Origin: an uncultured Gammaproteobacteria bacterium
Lineage (GTDB): Bacteria; Pseudomonadota; Gammaproteobacteria; Arenicellales; JAANXG01
Direction of reading: 5' to 3'
NCBI GenBank assembly: GCA_947258785.1
Contig: CAMYJT010000023.1
Coordinates: forward strand, 1 to 34,841
DNA length: 34,841 bases
Each line of letters begins with the position of its first letter. Positions within the stretch are counted from its first letter, which is position 1. The notes beneath the pieces are model-generated. The model saw only the letters and a program-made list of their open reading frames with translations. It was not told where the DNA came from and searched no databases. Shown one piece after another: positions 33,701-34,841 of the stretch. The translations under genes were made by a program, and so were the position numbers.

Positions 33701-34841
33701 GTTAGCCTGACTCCAGTTCCCCGCCACCAGATCCAGATCCCCGTCACCGTCCACGTCGCCCACCACCACGAAGTTGGTCTCGTGCGCATCAGACGTGATA
33801 TCGGTACCGGTGACACCGCTGAAGGGGTTGGCCGTGCCGTTGTTCAGATACAGCCGATTCACCCCGTTGTTCCCCGCCACCGCATCCAGATCACCATCGC
33901 CGTCCACGTCGCCCAGGGTCACTGAGTAGGTCGAGTGCGCATCGGCAGTAATGTCCACACCGCTGACCCCGTTGAACGGATCGCTGGTACCGTTGTTCAA
34001 ATAATAACGATTCGCGACGGTATTATTGCCGACAACCAGATCCAGATCCCCGTCGCCGTCCACATCCCCCAGTGCGACGCCGGACGTCGGGTGCGTATCG
34101 GCGGTGATATCGCTGCCAGTCGCGCCATTGAAGGGATTGCCGTCGCCGCCGTTGAGATACAGCCGGTTGACCTGATACCGATTTCCGGCCACCACATCCA
34201 GATCCCCGTCACCGTCCATATCGCCCAGGGCCAGGGGCCAGGTGACATGCGCGTCGCTGGCGATGTCGCTGCCGGTCACCCCACTGAAGGGATCGCCGGT
34301 GCCGTTGTTCACATATAAGCGGTTGGCCTCGCTGTCATAGTTCCCGACCACCACATCCAGATCGCCGTCGCCGTCCACATCGCCCAGCACCGCCGTTATC
34401 GTGCCATGCGCGTCGGCAGTGATGTCGCTGCCGGTTACCCCAGAAAAGGGCGTGCCGGTGCCGTTGTTCTGATACAGCCGGTTGGCCTGCTGGTAGTTCC
34501 CCACCACCACATCCAGATCCCCGTCGCCGTCCATATCACCCAGCACAGTGGATAAGGTCTCATGGGCGTCACTGGTAATATCACTGCCGGTCACACCATT
34601 GAAGGGATTGACGGTGCCGTTGTTCAGATACAGCCGGTTGACCTGGTTTATATTCCCCGCCACCACATCGAGGTCGCCGTCCCCGTCCGCATCGCCCAGG
34701 GCTACCGAACGGGTGGCGTGCGCATCGGTCGTGATATCCACACCGGTCACGCCACTGAAGGGCGTGGCAGTGCCGTTGTTCAAATATAGGCGGTTGGCGT
34801 GATTCTGGTTTCCCGCTACCAAATCCAGATCACCATCGCCG
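30719..34841 (-). CDS. Giant FG-GAP/VCBS calcium-binding repeat surface protein (5' end outside the window)
   Basis: At least 1373 residues; the frame is open to the window end, so the N-terminus is missing. About 950 residues are 18 tandem units of roughly 52 residues with the pattern NRLYLNNGT--PF-GVTG-DIT-DAH-T, then ALGDVDGDGDLDVVAGN. DxDGDGDxD loops are calcium sites of FG-GAP/VCBS propeller blades. After the repeats come a beta domain (YYLSIDGGASWQQV), an Ig-like domain (about 31250-31640) with IDSIADTGDGLLGEGE, and thrombospondin-type-3-like calcium loops (DTDGDGIADINDPDDDNDGM). The C-terminus has VISPQINVESGFSVESNGGF and ends CPACP. It is likely exported, calcium-dependent and possibly an adhesin. 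DNA repeats on this scale are easily miscounted. Confidence 0.9.
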   Translation of the reverse strand, partial: GDGDLDLVAGNQNHANRLYLNNGTATPFSGVTGVDITTDAHATRSVALGDADGDGDLDVVAGNINQVNRLYLNNGTVNPFNGVTGSDITSDAHETLSTVLGDMDGDGDLDVVVGNYQQANRLYQNNGTGTPFSGVTGSDITADAHGTITAVLGDVDGDGDLDVVVGNYDSEANRLYVNNGTGDPFSGVTGSDIASDAHVTWPLALGDMDGDGDLDVVAGNRYQVNRLYLNGGDGNPFNGATGSDITADTHPTSGVALGDVDGDGDLDLVVGNNTVANRYYLNNGTSDPFNGVSGVDITADAHSTYSVTLGDVDGDGDLDAVAGNNGVNRLYLNNGTANPFSGVTGTDITSDAHETNFVVVGDVDGDGDLDLVAGNWSQANRLYLNNGTATPFNGVTGVDITSDAHRTYSLALGDVDGDGALDVVVGNTGQTNRLYLNNGTGTPFSGVIGTDISADVQETYAVTLSDVDGDGDLDLVAANAFGSVPTDEINRLYLNNGTSNPFNGVVGTDITADAHSTISVTTGDADGDGDLDLVVSNYGQANRLYLNNGTSSPFSGVAGSDITPDAHQTNSVVLGDVDGDGNLDVVAGNYTGVTNRLYLNNGTGRPFVGVTGANLTSDAHWTIPVALGDMDGDGDLDLVAGNDGQTNRLYPNNGTSDPFNGVTGTNITADAHSTTSVSLGDVDGDGDLDLVVARYRQANRLYLNNGTGAPFNGVAGGDITADAHKTYSVALGDVDGDGDLDLVAGNNGETDRLYLNNGSSNPFNGVTGSDITADAYSTKAVALGDVDGDGDLDVVAGTLGTSHTNRLYLNNGTGTPFSGVTGADITSDRHPTRAITLGDVDGDGDLDVVTGNNSGVNRLYLNNGTGTPFSGVTGSDIVSGIFVHAVVLGDLDSDGDLDLVVGSYQQVNKWYPNNGTGNPFNGVTGVDLTADAHQTESLALGDVDGDGALDVVAGNYNQVNRLYRRRVFDTAQGMAVSLKVNDTQTGIGAARLTATDTQNTATTRNTRIDYYLSIDGGASWQQVRSGENFTFPSPGDDLRWKAELHSLSPVLTPIVQSVLIEWADPPQVTQIDSIADTGDGLLGEGEQTVVDITQLVVTFNQAVADPAGDAGANDVTNPANYLLLEAGSNASFDTVDCAGGVVADDTQVTVNSVSYASGTLTATLSVNGGAALPVGVYRLHVCGTTSIENTVGQKLDGDGDGSGGDDFERSFEVLLDTDGDGIADINDPDDDNDGMSDVFENAHPAVLDPLDPSDANNDPDNDGLTNLEEFNINPLMNPNHPDTDADGIQDNIDNDPVVSASLCAGDDANLDSVVTDAQQCAAANSVTITGTAGVTETGNLEVISPQINVESGFSVESNGGFSTKSANPCPACP
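31940..34841. repeat. Tandem array of about 156-bp coding units
   Basis: Eighteen units, mostly 156 bases, encode the FG-GAP blades. Parts such as CCGTCGCCGTCCACATCGCC recur nearly unchanged in most units, while other positions vary, so units have diverged with or without ongoing recombination. The array runs off the right edge. Confidence 0.85.

Noticed and set aside
31001..34789. Series of plus-strand frames within the FG-GAP gene, some over 200 codons
   Set aside because: They are the antisense translation of the repeat units (VAVAVHIAQG-like periodic words), not genes.
31940..34841. CRISPR-like periodic array
   Set aside because: The period is about 156 bases, units are coding and continuous, and there are no short repeats with unique spacers.
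1..34841. tRNA, rRNA, integrase or complete insertion sequence
   Set aside because: I looked through the intergenic regions and found no cloverleaf-like tRNA sequence, no rRNA segment and no transposase or integrase frame.

Overview
The window reads as a piece of a GC-rich, probably marine gammaproteobacterial chromosome. The best indicators are a Gram-negative 'dedicated sortase' locus, a DsrC/TusE-like protein, an RhlE-type helicase and a c-type-haem HD-GYP sensor. This placement is inferred from gene content; no rRNA or tRNA gene is present to confirm it.

Left part (1-9650). Two exported hydrolases lie on the minus strand: an EF-hand/amidohydrolase fusion and an alpha/beta-hydrolase lipoprotein. 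They are followed by the most coherent system of the window. A response regulator and histidine kinase (minus strand, ATGA-coupled) diverge from a VIT+VWA surface protein with a C-terminal sorting signal and an overlapping sortase gene (plus strand). Three to four 11-bp direct repeats lie midway between the divergent operons and are a likely operator for the regulator.

Middle (9650-16600). A flippase-like membrane protein is followed by a gene graveyard: a D-amino-acid-oxidase-type remnant, a membrane-protein tail, and a frameshifted AEC permease. Set among these is a large lipoprotein that joins ankyrin repeats to a beta-propeller. A cysteine-poor DsrC-like protein diverges from an Lrp/AsnC regulator.

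Right part (16600-34841). A 1216-residue secreted RTX/DUF11/GEVED protein comes first. Next is a translationally coupled pair, a PhnD-type binding protein and a haem-binding HD-GYP phosphodiesterase. Housekeeping and metabolic genes follow (small basic protein, RhlE helicase, VOC protein, peroxiredoxin), then degraded genes (DUF488 remnant, YyaL-like protein without its thioredoxin domain). After these come a cluster of very small membrane ORFs and a giant FG-GAP/VCBS repeat protein with 18 repeats that runs off the window end.

Short motifs of the form GGGGAC(A) or GGGGTC(A), often A-rich on one side, recur about ten times. They repeatedly bracket genes in inverted orientation (the sortase, the ankyrin-propeller lipoprotein, an intergenic block near 29 kb). 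They look like a dispersed REP-like repeat family that has shaped the region, although no transposase is present in the window.
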